Source: Limnobacter sp. CACIAM 66H1
GTDB lineage: Bacteria; Pseudomonadota; Gammaproteobacteria; Burkholderiales; Burkholderiaceae_B
NCBI RefSeq assembly: GCF_001601825.1
Contig: NZ_LUJK01000004.1
Coordinates: 1 to 64,000 of the forward strand
DNA: 64,000 bases
Direction: 5' to 3'
Part shown: piece after piece, positions 8,480 through 16,130 of the stretch
How positions within the stretch are numbered: the stretch's first letter is position 1
Layout: every line of letters starts with the position of its first letter
Notes under the pieces: generated by a model
Told to the model about the DNA's origin: nothing
The model's database searches: none
Seen by the model: only the letters and a program-made list of their open reading frames with translations
Translations under genes and position numbers: made by a program

Positions 8480-8903
8480 GCCTCATGCAAAAAGACTAGG
8501 CTTTCTGTATGATGCGTTGCAATATATTTCTGGAGTGTTTCCTCTAAGCCCTATAATTTGCAATAGGTTTGAGGTTACGCTAGCGCAATAAATTGTGGCG
8601 CTACCCCCTATTCATGGGGTGCTGTGAAGGCGGGTTTACTATTAATATTTAGCTTGAATATTTATGCAGGCTGAACCCAACGCGCCAATTTCGCTTTCAG
8701 TTGTGCGGTACTGGTGTTGTGGCCCAGCAGTTTGCTCAAGGCAAGTAAACCGTTAAACAACATATTTTTTTACTCCTGCAAATTGGTCGAATTTGTACTG
8801 ATTGCAGTTTATAAAGTTGCGTAATTTTCAATGCCGGGAATAAAGGGTGTTTGTGCCCCTTAATTAAACAGCATTGGTCAAATAAGACAGGGACAGGTGC
8901 TTC
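8480..8903. other. Intergenic region with hairpins and one small reverse ORF
   Basis: A 424-base gap between gfcCD and the glycosyltransferase gene. An inverted repeat TAGCGC (8581-8586) / GCGCTA (8598-8603) is followed at once by a second short hairpin with ACCCC and GGGGT arms. Neither has a T run, so they are not clear terminators. A 33-codon reverse reading frame with a good ribosome site occupies 8662-8763. A TATAAT-like box sits at 8552-8557, but no matching -35 box is spaced correctly. Confidence 0.5.
8662..8763 (-). CDS. Candidate 33-residue small protein
   Basis: An ATG at 8763 is preceded, with nine bases between, by AGGAG, a strong ribosome-binding site for this window. The frame runs 33 codons to TAA. 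The product starts with a hydrophobic helix (MLFNGLLALSKLLG) and ends with a basic amphipathic segment (AQLKAKLARWVQPA), a composition common in small membrane or regulatory peptides. I do not recognise the family. Evidence is limited to the ribosome site, codon choice and isolation in an otherwise empty gap. Confidence 0.4.
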   Translation of the reverse strand: MLFNGLLALSKLLGHNTSTAQLKAKLARWVQPA

Positions 8904-10151
8904 ATGAGTACCCCGATAAAAACACAGTCGCCCGGCTTTGGCGGGCGTGTCAGCTTGGTGTTCACTTCTCGCCTGTGGGTGTGGAGCGCATTCGCCGCAT
9001 TTGTGGTTCTTGTATTGTCTGGAACCATTCACATCGCCAACCACATCAAGCTGACCGGTTCAACTACAAGCCCCATTCTATTGTTCGGTGGTTTGTTTGG
9101 GGTGAGTGTATTGGGTTGTGTGTCCGTTCTGCTGACTAAACAATGGCACGCCCGTTTTAGCCTTGACAATGACCTGAACGGGGTACAAAAGCTGCACCAG
9201 GTAGCAGTGCCCAGAATTGGTGGTTTGCCGATTTTCTTGGCTGTGGCTGCTGGTGTGGCCTGGATGGGGTTTCGCAATCACCCCCTGTTTGAGGTGAACT
9301 TGCTGCTGTTGGTGTGCGGTTTGCCTGTGTTCATGATCGGCTTTGCAGAAGACATCACCAAGAAAATTTCAGTCAAACTGCGTTTGCAGGCCACCTTTCT
9401 AGGTGGCTTTTTGGCATGTGCAGCCTTGGGCGCTGTAATTACATCGGTTAGCTTGGGGCCAGTGGACAAACTGTTGGCCTTTGCACCGGTGGCGTGGTGC
9501 TTTACTGCATTTGCGATGAGCGGTTACAGCAACGCCATTAACCTGATCGACGGTTTGAATGGTTTGGCTGCTGGCGTGGTGTGTATTTTGGCCCTGGGCT
9601 TGGGCCTGTTGGGCTTGCAGCACCAAGCCATGGACATGGCTTTGTATTCGCTGTTGCTAACCGCAGCTGTGTTGGGCTTTTGGGTGTTCAATTTCCCGGT
9701 GGGTCGCCTGTTTTTGGGCGACGGCGGCGCGTATTTTCTGGGCTTTGCCTTGGCCGTGTTGGCGGTGCTATTGCAGGCCAACTACAACGATGTAAATGCT
9801 TGGGCGGTGTTGTCGGTGTTGGCTTACCCGGTCATCGAAGTGTTGTACTCCATTTTGCGTCGCAAGCTTGTAAACGCCGACCCGGGGCAACCTGACCGAT
9901 CACATTTCCATCAGTACTTTCAGCGCAGCCTGCAAATTATGGTGCGCAAGCGTGGCGGTGCGCACGGTATGTGTGTGAATTCTCAAGCCTCGCCTTTTTT
10001 GTGGTTGTTCGCCGCTGTGTCGGTGGCCATGGCGCTGTACTTTGACCATGCAGGCTTGCCTGCAATGGGTTTTGCATTGACTGCGGTGTTGTACGTGGTG
10101 TCGTATCAGGTACTAGGGCGCTACATTGCCAAGAATGCAGAGTGGGAATAA
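8904..10151 (+). CDS. Undecaprenyl-phosphate sugar-1-phosphate transferase (WecA/MraY family)
   Basis: Integral membrane enzyme that starts a polysaccharide repeat unit by moving a sugar 1-phosphate from a UDP-sugar to undecaprenyl phosphate. The 415-residue protein has about eleven hydrophobic segments and the family motifs RIGGLPIFL, NLIDGLNGLAAG and FLGDGGAYFLGF, plus a cytoplasmic HFHQ-type loop (LRRKLVNADPGQPDRSHFHQ) that binds the nucleotide sugar. It resembles the WecA/WbpL branch more than peptidoglycan MraY. It is the only polysaccharide transferase in the window and probably starts the chain exported by Wza and Wzc. The sugar it uses cannot be read from sequence. Confidence 0.85.
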   Translation: MSTPIKTQSPGFGGRVSLVFTSRLWVWSAFAAFVVLVLSGTIHIANHIKLTGSTTSPILLFGGLFGVSVLGCVSVLLTKQWHARFSLDNDLNGVQKLHQVAVPRIGGLPIFLAVAAGVAWMGFRNHPLFEVNLLLLVCGLPVFMIGFAEDITKKISVKLRLQATFLGGFLACAALGAVITSVSLGPVDKLLAFAPVAWCFTAFAMSGYSNAINLIDGLNGLAAGVVCILALGLGLLGLQHQAMDMALYSLLLTAAVLGFWVFNFPVGRLFLGDGGAYFLGFALAVLAVLLQANYNDVNAWAVLSVLAYPVIEVLYSILRRKLVNADPGQPDRSHFHQYFQRSLQIMVRKRGGAHGMCVNSQASPFLWLFAAVSVAMALYFDHAGLPAMGFALTAVLYVVSYQVLGRYIAKNAEWE

Positions 10152-10301
10152 CTAATAGAGGGTGTTGCACAGAATAATGGTGTTGATACCAAGTAACTTC
10201 GAATTAAGTGCGAATTAAGTGTTGAGTGTGCGTTTTTAAATAGGCTGTTTTAATGAAAAATTAAAGCGGTTATTTAGTTGCGCCTTTGAAAAATAAACAT
10301 T

Positions 10302-10333
10302 AAAAAAGCCCTGTATTTTACGGGGCTTTTTTA
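10302..10333. terminator. Bidirectional terminator
   Basis: AAAAAAGCCC and GGGGCTTTTTT flank a short loop between two convergent genes. With an A run before and a T run after, it can end transcription from either side. Confidence 0.8.
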
Positions 10334-10350
10334 GTTTGCTTAATACCTGT

Positions 10351-10773
10351 TCAAGCTGCAGATTTTTCCAGTTGAACAAACTGACTGGTGAAACGTTGGA
10401 ATTTGTTTTGCGCGCTAGGCTTCAGGGTAAAGTCGCCGATGGTGGTGCGTAAAAATTCAGGGCTGGCTTTGCGTTGTACATGAACCAGCCGGTAAACCTT
10501 ATAGCCCGCCTTGTCCAAGCCTTTATTCATGGGCCTGTGGCCGATGGCGAATGCAAACAGATCAATGTCGCTGGTGTGAAGTTTGATGTCAAACTTGTCA
10601 GTGAGCAAGCCACCGGTTGCCTTCAGGTGCAGTTCGCCTGTGGGCAGCTTTTTAAACCGCACGTTGTGCGTGATAAATTTCTCCCCATTGGCCAACAACA
10701 GCCCACTTTGTAGAATTTGCCTGCCGATTAACAGGGCCACAATTAACCCGGCCGCAATCGCAATAAGAGTCAT
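10351..10773 (-). CDS. Hypothetical membrane-anchored protein
   Basis: A 140-residue protein with an N-terminal hydrophobic helix (LIAIAAGLIVALLIGRQIL) that would anchor it in the inner membrane, followed by a soluble, basic domain with several aromatic residues. I do not recognise a family. It stands alone, convergent to the WecA-like gene, with its own upstream gap of 236 bases and a shared terminator downstream. Nothing nearby suggests a role. A link to the polysaccharide locus would rest on position only. Confidence 0.7.
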   Translation of the reverse strand: MTLIAIAAGLIVALLIGRQILQSGLLLANGEKFITHNVRFKKLPTGELHLKATGGLLTDKFDIKLHTSDIDLFAFAIGHRPMNKGLDKAGYKVYRLVHVQRKASPEFLRTTIGDFTLKPSAQNKFQRFTSQFVQLEKSAA

Positions 10774-10955
10774 GGCAATAACCTGGAATAATAAATGTTA
10801 AAAAATGTTTAATAGTGTTGTCAGGCATATTCTTACCCTTTGCTGTTAATTATGAAGTAGATTTTTAGAGGTGTTTGTTAAATTTTCAGTGATTTAGTCC
10901 CCATTCCGGGATTTGTCACGTATTTAGGGTACTACTAATTTTAAATTGTAAAAAC

Positions 10956-10991
10956 AAGCCCGGCTTAAGCGCTTCAAGCCGGGCTTTTTTT
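10956..10991. terminator. Strong hairpin terminator
   Basis: A perfect 11-base stem AAGCCCGGCTT / AAGCCGGGCTT with a nine-base loop, an A run on its left and a T run on its right. It serves the reverse-strand gene that ends at 11010 and could block forward readthrough as well. Confidence 0.9.
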
Positions 10992-11009
10992 ACTACAACA
11001 AAGCTGGGT

Positions 11010-13586
11010 TTAACCAGCCTTGCGACGTACTCGCCACAACAGAAAACCAACCAGTGGCAACAGCATGGCATTCAAGCTGCCACCCCCACCGCCACCCACG
11101 CTGGCGCTACCCGGGGCCGCCGCCGGTGTTACAGCCGGTGCACCAGGGTCGCTAATGAAGCCCTCGCGTGGGTCGGTGTCACCCGCGCCATTGTCAGTCA
11201 GGGTTAGCACCACCACATTGTTGTTAAAAGTGGCACCCGCAAAGTCGGCGCAACTGCTGCCGTCTGCATTGCACTTCACATAGCTGGTGGGGCGTGCATC
11301 GGCCGGCAAGGTAATAGTTACGGTGACCGTGCTGTTGGCAGTCACATTATCAATGTTGAAGGCGAAGAAGCCGTTGGGGTATTCACGCGTGCTGGGCGCG
11401 CCCATCGGCGTGGCCACGGTGCGTAGGTTGTTCAGTGTGCCCTCGCTGCTCATGAACTCAACCGGGTTGTTGTCAACATCATCAACCATGGCGGTGGATG
11501 CACCGTCTGGCATGCGGGTGGTGACCGAGAAGTTGGTTGAAAAATCACCCACTGTCACTGTAGCCACCACGGTTTCGCCCGGCTCAGCAGAGGCAGTAAC
11601 CCGCAATCGTAAAGTCTGCCCATTGCTGATGGTGCCCGCGGCCGAGGTGAATTGCGAGCCGTCGATACTGTAGGTACCACCGGTGATGCTCAGTGGCGCC
11701 GCAGCGTTCAAGCCAGCAATCGTGATGGTGTTGGATTGTGTGTCCAGCGAGGGGTTGCTGTCGGTAACTGCAGTAAAGCTGAAGGCATCGGGTGTGGTGT
11801 CGCTGGCCACGGTCACATCCACCGACTGCGTGGCGAATGGCCCGTTTTGGTTGCGGCAGGTAAGGGTGTATGTACGAGAGCCCGCGGTGGCAAAGGGCCC
11901 AACTGTTTCACTGCCATTCACGGCTTTGCTGCCAGTCCATTCACCACTTGCATCACAGGTGGTGGCGTTGGTGGTACTCCAGCTGAGCGTAGATGTTGCA
12001 TTGCCCTGAAGGTTGGCGGGTGTGGCGGTGAAGTTGATGGTGGGCGTGGGTAGGGGTTGTTCGTTACTTTGAACATTCAGTGTCACCGACTGCCGCAGGT
12101 CGCCTGGGCCACACAGCAAGCCATAAGTACGGTCGCCAGCCACGGTGAATGTGCCCAGGTTTTGTTGGCCCGTGGGTGCCCGCAGGCTGCTGCCGAGATT
12201 AAATTCACTTTGGCAAGTGCCTCCTGCAGATGGGCCTATCGCATTGCTGATCCAGCGCAACACAATTTGATCGTCTGCACCTGCAACAATCGGGTTGCGG
12301 CTTAGCTGCATGTCCAGTTTCAGGGTGCCTTGCGGGCCGCCGTAGCGCAGCACATGAAGCAAGGTGGAGTCGTCGGTATCGCTTCGGTTATAAAGCACTG
12401 CGTAGTTGTTGCCGGGCAGGGTGGGGCTGATGGCCAAAGGCACAGTTTGCCAAAAGCCGTTGTTGTACACATTGGTGCCTTGGCGTATTTCACCGGCCAC
12501 GCCTGCATCGCTGAAGCGATAAATGGTCCATGCGTCCTGGTTTTCCCTGCGGGTGAAAATTGCGTAATCGCCATCGGGTTCGGTGCTTAAGCCCAACAGT
12601 TCAGAACCGTTGACCAGCGCTACAGGCGATTCACTGAGCGCAGTGTTGTTGGAGTCGAAGCTGCGCATGCGCACGGCTGGGGCGCTAAATGTGCTGGTTT
12701 GGCCATCGAATGTGGCTGCTTGCCATACAGCTGTGGCGGTACCGCTGGTAGACCGATGCACAGCGAGTTGCCGAGAGCTGAAAATTCGAGCCTGAAATGT
12801 GGCCACATTCACCGTGTTTTGCTGTACGGTGCCGTTGTAACGGAACAGGGTCAATGTTTGATTGCCTGCTGGCAAACCAGTGCCGATGATGGTCACTGTA
12901 CTGCCTTGGATATCAACAGCGGAGTAACGTGTGCGAGGTTCGGTATCGGTGGCGTCGGCTGAAGCAAAAGCCAAGGGTTCGGAGGCCGGGGCGCTTTTGG
13001 GCATGTAGCGGTATACCGCTTGGTTGCGTTGAATCACAGTGCCGCAATAGATCGCAGCATCGAATACCAGTGCAACATTGCCAGCAGTGTCCATATCCAT
13101 GGCGGGCGCGCTGGTGCCCACTCGTCTGTCGCCACATTCGGGCAGGCCGACAACGCTGTAGGGGCGCATGCTTTGATTGTCGTACTCAATGGCCTCGGGG
13201 CTGCCATCGGCCAGAAATCGCCGGAAGTACACCACCGCATCGCGATCAAAACCCTTGGTGTAAGCCAGCGCAAAATTGGCGTCATTGTCCATCGCCACCA
13301 ACACATCACGAACCTCACCAGTGCCCACTGCGTTGGCGTTAATCCGCGTGCCGTTGGCGGTGCCGTCGGCATTCAGCCTTTGCAGGTAAACAAAGCCACC
13401 TTCGGCCCAGGCCAGAATGCCGCGACCATCCGGGGCGGTGGCAATGTCGGCCGTGAAAATGCGCAACTGGTCGGGGTTTACTGGTGATATTACTGTGGGC
13501 GTTGAAAGCTGCGGGCCAGGTAATGTGTGGGCAACAAGGGGGGCAATGGTCAGCAGCATTGCTGACAATAGACGAGCGAATTTCAT
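11010..13586 (-). CDS. Large secreted protein with choice-of-anchor U domain and GlyGly-CTERM-like tail
   Basis: An 858-residue exported protein. A signal peptide covers about residues 1-22. The next 400 or so residues look like a repetitive beta-propeller (segments such as DATAVW and GDYAIFTRR). Ig-like stretches follow, then near residues 700-815 a choice-of-anchor U domain (FAFNIDNVTANSTVTVTITL, later GAGDTDPREGFISDPG). The end is six glycines, a hydrophobic helix (LLPLVGFLLW) and RVRRK, the layout of GlyGly-CTERM-type sorting signals processed by a rhomboid-like protease. No such protease is in this window. It is probably cell-surface anchored; its function is unknown. Confidence 0.75.
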   Translation of the reverse strand: MKFARLLSAMLLTIAPLVAHTLPGPQLSTPTVISPVNPDQLRIFTADIATAPDGRGILAWAEGGFVYLQRLNADGTANGTRINANAVGTGEVRDVLVAMDNDANFALAYTKGFDRDAVVYFRRFLADGSPEAIEYDNQSMRPYSVVGLPECGDRRVGTSAPAMDMDTAGNVALVFDAAIYCGTVIQRNQAVYRYMPKSAPASEPLAFASADATDTEPRTRYSAVDIQGSTVTIIGTGLPAGNQTLTLFRYNGTVQQNTVNVATFQARIFSSRQLAVHRSTSGTATAVWQAATFDGQTSTFSAPAVRMRSFDSNNTALSESPVALVNGSELLGLSTEPDGDYAIFTRRENQDAWTIYRFSDAGVAGEIRQGTNVYNNGFWQTVPLAISPTLPGNNYAVLYNRSDTDDSTLLHVLRYGGPQGTLKLDMQLSRNPIVAGADDQIVLRWISNAIGPSAGGTCQSEFNLGSSLRAPTGQQNLGTFTVAGDRTYGLLCGPGDLRQSVTLNVQSNEQPLPTPTINFTATPANLQGNATSTLSWSTTNATTCDASGEWTGSKAVNGSETVGPFATAGSRTYTLTCRNQNGPFATQSVDVTVASDTTPDAFSFTAVTDSNPSLDTQSNTITIAGLNAAAPLSITGGTYSIDGSQFTSAAGTISNGQTLRLRVTASAEPGETVVATVTVGDFSTNFSVTTRMPDGASTAMVDDVDNNPVEFMSSEGTLNNLRTVATPMGAPSTREYPNGFFAFNIDNVTANSTVTVTITLPADARPTSYVKCNADGSSCADFAGATFNNNVVVLTLTDNGAGDTDPREGFISDPGAPAVTPAAAPGSASVGGGGGGSLNAMLLPLVGFLLWRVRRKAG

Positions 13587-13751
13587 GGCGGTGCGGGCCT
13601 ATTTAAAAATAAGTCAGATTTATGACAACATGGCGGCCCGGCTTGTTTTCGCCGGATAGTGATTGCTTTAATGATTGGAAAAATAGCAAATGATTTTGCT
13701 GTTCAACACCCCGCATTTAAAGGGTGTAAAAATACTGACTTTTTGCTGCCT

Positions 13752-14597
13752 TCAAGAAGGAAGGTACTCGATTCCCAATACTTTGGGCCGAGGCGGTTTG
13801 GTGTGTGCGGTGGCTTGTTCATACACAAGGTAGGCACTCAACTGGCTTTGCTGAATGTAGGGCAGCAAGTGTTGCAACAGGTCAATTTCAGCTGAAAAGT
13901 TTTTGCAGTAGGTGCGTGCAACTTCTTGCAGCACCAAAGCAAACCGGTTGCTGTTTTGCGTCAGTGTTGTGAACTGTTGCGGGTTTTGCTTGAGCACGGC
14001 GTGTAGTGCCTCGAAGCCATACAGGTGCTGATGATAAGGGGCCAGGTCAGGCCGAGGGTGTTGGACCCATTGGCCAGTGTGTAGAGCTTGATATGCCCAG
14101 CGAAGGCCGTGCAGGCGATTGTTGGGGTCGGTTTGCTTTTTGATGTGCAACAGGTTTTGAATCAGTGGCCAGGCGCTGGTGTGATGTACCAATGTATCAG
14201 CAAAGGGCCTGCGGGCTTGTGCAGTACTGGGGTTTGCAATCAGTGCGTGTTTTCCTGAAGCAAGCGTTGGCGGTGTGCGCAGCGGTGGAATGACCACGGG
14301 GTTGTCTGGGTTGGCGAAACTGAGTGAACCCAGTTGTTGACCATTGAGTTGGAGCAATTGGCTGAGCGCATCGGCCTCGGAGCTGGCACTTGCACCAAGG
14401 TGTTGAGCAAACACCGGAAACAAATCGCTTTGCTGATAAAAGTTGATGCGGGGTGGCATCAGCAAACTGACCCAGTGCTGTTGCGGATTGTTGCTGGCAT
14501 AGTGAAACCAAAAGCCTGAGGGTGTTTGCCCCAACCAGCCGCAGGGTTTGCCGCCATTGAACACCTGCAGTGTTTGAATTCGTTGACGCGTTGTCAC
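13752..14597 (-). CDS. HipA N-terminal-domain-like protein without kinase domain
   Basis: The first 100 or so residues resemble the HipA N-terminal subdomain (QVFNGGKPCGWLG, then LMPPRINFYQQSDLFPVFAQ). The remaining 180 residues show no HipA kinase motifs and are not recognised. I chose GTG 14597, whose GTGA overlaps the stop of the upstream HTH gene, giving 281 residues. An ATG at 14639 would overlap that gene by 46 bases. It is the last gene of a four-gene reverse-strand cassette. In HipBST systems the N-terminal subdomain is a separate protein that acts as antitoxin, so an accessory or antitoxin role is possible here, but no HipT kinase is present. Confidence 0.65.
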   Translation of the reverse strand: MTTRQRIQTLQVFNGGKPCGWLGQTPSGFWFHYASNNPQQHWVSLLMPPRINFYQQSDLFPVFAQHLGASASSEADALSQLLQLNGQQLGSLSFANPDNPVVIPPLRTPPTLASGKHALIANPSTAQARRPFADTLVHHTSAWPLIQNLLHIKKQTDPNNRLHGLRWAYQALHTGQWVQHPRPDLAPYHQHLYGFEALHAVLKQNPQQFTTLTQNSNRFALVLQEVARTYCKNFSAEIDLLQHLLPYIQQSQLSAYLVYEQATAHTKPPRPKVLGIEYLPS

Positions 14598-14869
14598 AGG
14601 GTTTTGAAATGTTCTTGTGCGCTGTTCAAGGTGGGCCATTCCACGGGCGCGGCACTGAGCCCCATGCCAAAAACCCGCAGCACAGCCATGGCTGTGGAAA
14701 AGGAAACATCTTCCCCGCGTTCAATGCGAAAAATCGTATCGCGGCTAACGCCCGCCATTTCCGCCAGCATGTGGGCCGTCATTTTCCCGCCTTTGGGGCC
14801 TGCTTGCAGGCGGTGGGTGCGAACCAGGGCGGCCAGGTCGAGTTGGTTTTTGAGAATTTCCTTGTTCAA
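14594..14869 (-). CDS. XRE-family helix-turn-helix regulator, HipB-like
   Basis: A 91-residue DNA-binding protein. The helix-turn-helix covers about residues 30-60 (MLAEMAGVSRDTIFRIERGE), typical of Cro/CI and HipB proteins. The C-terminal tail is short and ends in a possible dimerisation segment. Its start overlaps the HEPN gene stop by four bases, and its stop overlaps the likely GTG of the HipA-N-like gene by three. It most likely represses the cassette promoter, as antitoxin regulators do. Confidence 0.8.
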   Translation of the reverse strand: MNKEILKNQLDLAALVRTHRLQAGPKGGKMTAHMLAEMAGVSRDTIFRIERGEDVSFSTAMAVLRVFGMGLSAAPVEWPTLNSAQEHFKTL

Positions 14870-15285
14870 TTATTGTTCCTCAATATCAAATTGAGCTTCT
14901 CAATCGCATTGATCAGTGCCTCTAGCAATGACGATTCAATCTCAGTGAAACCTTCGTACTCTGCAAGGTTTCTTTTTTGATGCGCTGCGGCGAATATTCG
15001 CCAAATAGACGCTGGCAGACCAGCGGTACTCTCGAGTAACTGAAAAACGGTGTATTTGTTTTCTGAGCGATATCCAGCCTTGCGAAGCGCTGCCAGAGCG
15101 AGCGAGTGTGCGGCGTTGTAAGCAAGATCGAAGCGACTGTCTTTCGACAAGCTGGCGTTTTTGGAATCGTGGAGCTTACGATTTGCGGTGCTAATGAGTC
15201 CGTCAAATTCTGCTTGAATAAAAGCCTCTCGTTTTAGTTGCCCTATTTTGAGCAAATTATCAAACGGGTTGTTTTCTTTGTTCAT
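14866..15285 (-). CDS. HEPN-domain protein, probable toxin of an NTase-HEPN pair
   Basis: A 139-residue all-helical protein of the HEPN type often encoded after a nucleotidyltransferase. The core runs over about residues 50-125 (DLAYNAAHSLALAALRKAGY, then AHQKRNLAEYEG). The canonical RNase motif R-x4-6-H is not complete: Arg105 and Asn106 are present but the His position is occupied by Tyr110. So it may be a divergent or non-RNase HEPN. It overlaps the next gene by four bases and, if the upstream NTase frame is restored, that gene by 26 bases. Confidence 0.75.
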   Translation of the reverse strand: MNKENNPFDNLLKIGQLKREAFIQAEFDGLISTANRKLHDSKNASLSKDSRFDLAYNAAHSLALAALRKAGYRSENKYTVFQLLESTAGLPASIWRIFAAAHQKRNLAEYEGFTEIESSLLEALINAIEKLNLILRNNN

Positions 15286-15344
15286 TGATTACATCGAAGA
15301 TGGAAATGGTTGGTGCGTCAAAAATTCGGCGCATAAATTCGGTG

Positions 15345-15857
15345 TCATTTTTTTTCTGCGAATTCTTGTGTGCGATACAGCGTGGGTTGAATGGTTCGCC
15401 CAAGTAGTTGTTCCGCAGGTTGCAGCAGGTCAAAAAGGTCATGGAAGTGAAGTTGATCGCTAACTACCATCAAATCAATGTCGCTTTTTGAATTGTCTGT
15501 TCCCTTCGCGATAGACCCGAATATGAAAGCACGGTCTATCTTGGTGGCGTGATTTTGCAGGCAGTTCGCGATTACTTCCCGTATGCCAAACGTTTTGATG
15601 ATCAAGGAGCGGAGATCAGAAAAAACCGGATTCTGCCTGTTGGCCTGAAAGTGTTTTTGGTTGCCTTGTGGCGTTGAAAGAACAAGCCCGGAGGATTCCA
15701 GTTTAAGCAGCTCACGCTGCACGGCGCCTTTGCCAGCATTGGCATGTCGAACTACTTCATTGACATAGAAAGACCGTTCGGGATGCAAGAAAAGCAAGCC
15801 CAACACCTTTTGCTGTGTTTTGGAGAACAGACTATCTGATATTGAAATTGGAGTCAT
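15345..15857 (-). CDS. Winged-helix plus MNT nucleotidyltransferase, probably frameshifted
   Basis: 170 residues as read. A winged helix-turn-helix spans about residues 10-70 and a minimal nucleotidyltransferase domain follows, with Gly114-Ser115, ten residues, then Asp126-x-Asp128, the GSx10DxD active site. In HEPN/MNT systems the NTase is the antitoxin and can AMPylate the HEPN partner. The frame stops just after a run of eight adenines (15348-15355 on the plus strand as T). One adenine fewer would add about 28 residues (TEFMRRIFDAPTISIFD...) and end at 15260, overlapping the HEPN start. That extension resembles the usual C-terminus of this family. Confidence 0.75.
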   Translation of the reverse strand: MTPISISDSLFSKTQQKVLGLLFLHPERSFYVNEVVRHANAGKGAVQRELLKLESSGLVLSTPQGNQKHFQANRQNPVFSDLRSLIIKTFGIREVIANCLQNHATKIDRAFIFGSIAKGTDNSKSDIDLMVVSDQLHFHDLFDLLQPAEQLLGRTIQPTLYRTQEFAEKK

Positions 15858-16010
15858 AATGGGTACGATAATACCTATTTTGGGTACTTATTGCAAGATT
15901 CGCCCTAAAATTCCCTCGACCTTGCCAGGATGGGTGAGTCAATATCTCTTTAAACACTCCTTGGCGATGCATCGACTTATTCCGAAAAAGTATTGTATAT
16001 CCATCATATG

Positions 16011-16040
16011 TTGGAAATAAATAATAAATAAGCATATTCA
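16011..16040 (+). promoter_or_regulatory. Possible sigma-70 promoter for gmd operon
   Basis: TTGGAA (16011-16016), 18 bases, then TATTCA (16035-16040), in the AT-rich gap upstream of gmd. This is a plausible but not strong match. The predicted start lies near 16047, leaving a leader of about 85 bases that contains a hairpin. Confidence 0.35.
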
Positions 16041-16067
16041 ATACTAAATTATGTGGTGCACTACTTG

Positions 16068-16107
16068 GAATTCAAATCTGGTTCACCTAAGCTTTCGCTT
16101 TGAATTC
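16068..16107 (+). repeat. Inverted repeat in the gmd leader
   Basis: GAATTCAAA (16068-16076) and TTTGAATTC (16099-16107) are perfect inverted repeats around a 22-base loop, ending 23 bases before the gmd ATG. There is no T run, so it is not a terminator. It could be a leader RNA hairpin or an operator. The RfaH-type ops sequence is not in the loop. Confidence 0.5.
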
Positions 16108-16130
16108 AATTAAAGCAAGGCACCCCTGCA

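Noticed and set aside
12929-13487. Forward frames opposite the large anchored protein
   Set aside because: Arginine- and proline-rich shadow frames in a gene with strong domain evidence on the other strand.
13706-13728. Inverted repeat ACACCC / GGGTGT as a terminator of the HipA-N-like gene
   Set aside because: The stem is short, the loop is ten or more bases, and it lacks a T run in the needed direction.
15820-16020. 66-codon forward frame upstream of gmd
   Set aside because: It overlaps the NTase start on the other strand, has no ribosome site, and runs into AT-rich promoter sequence.
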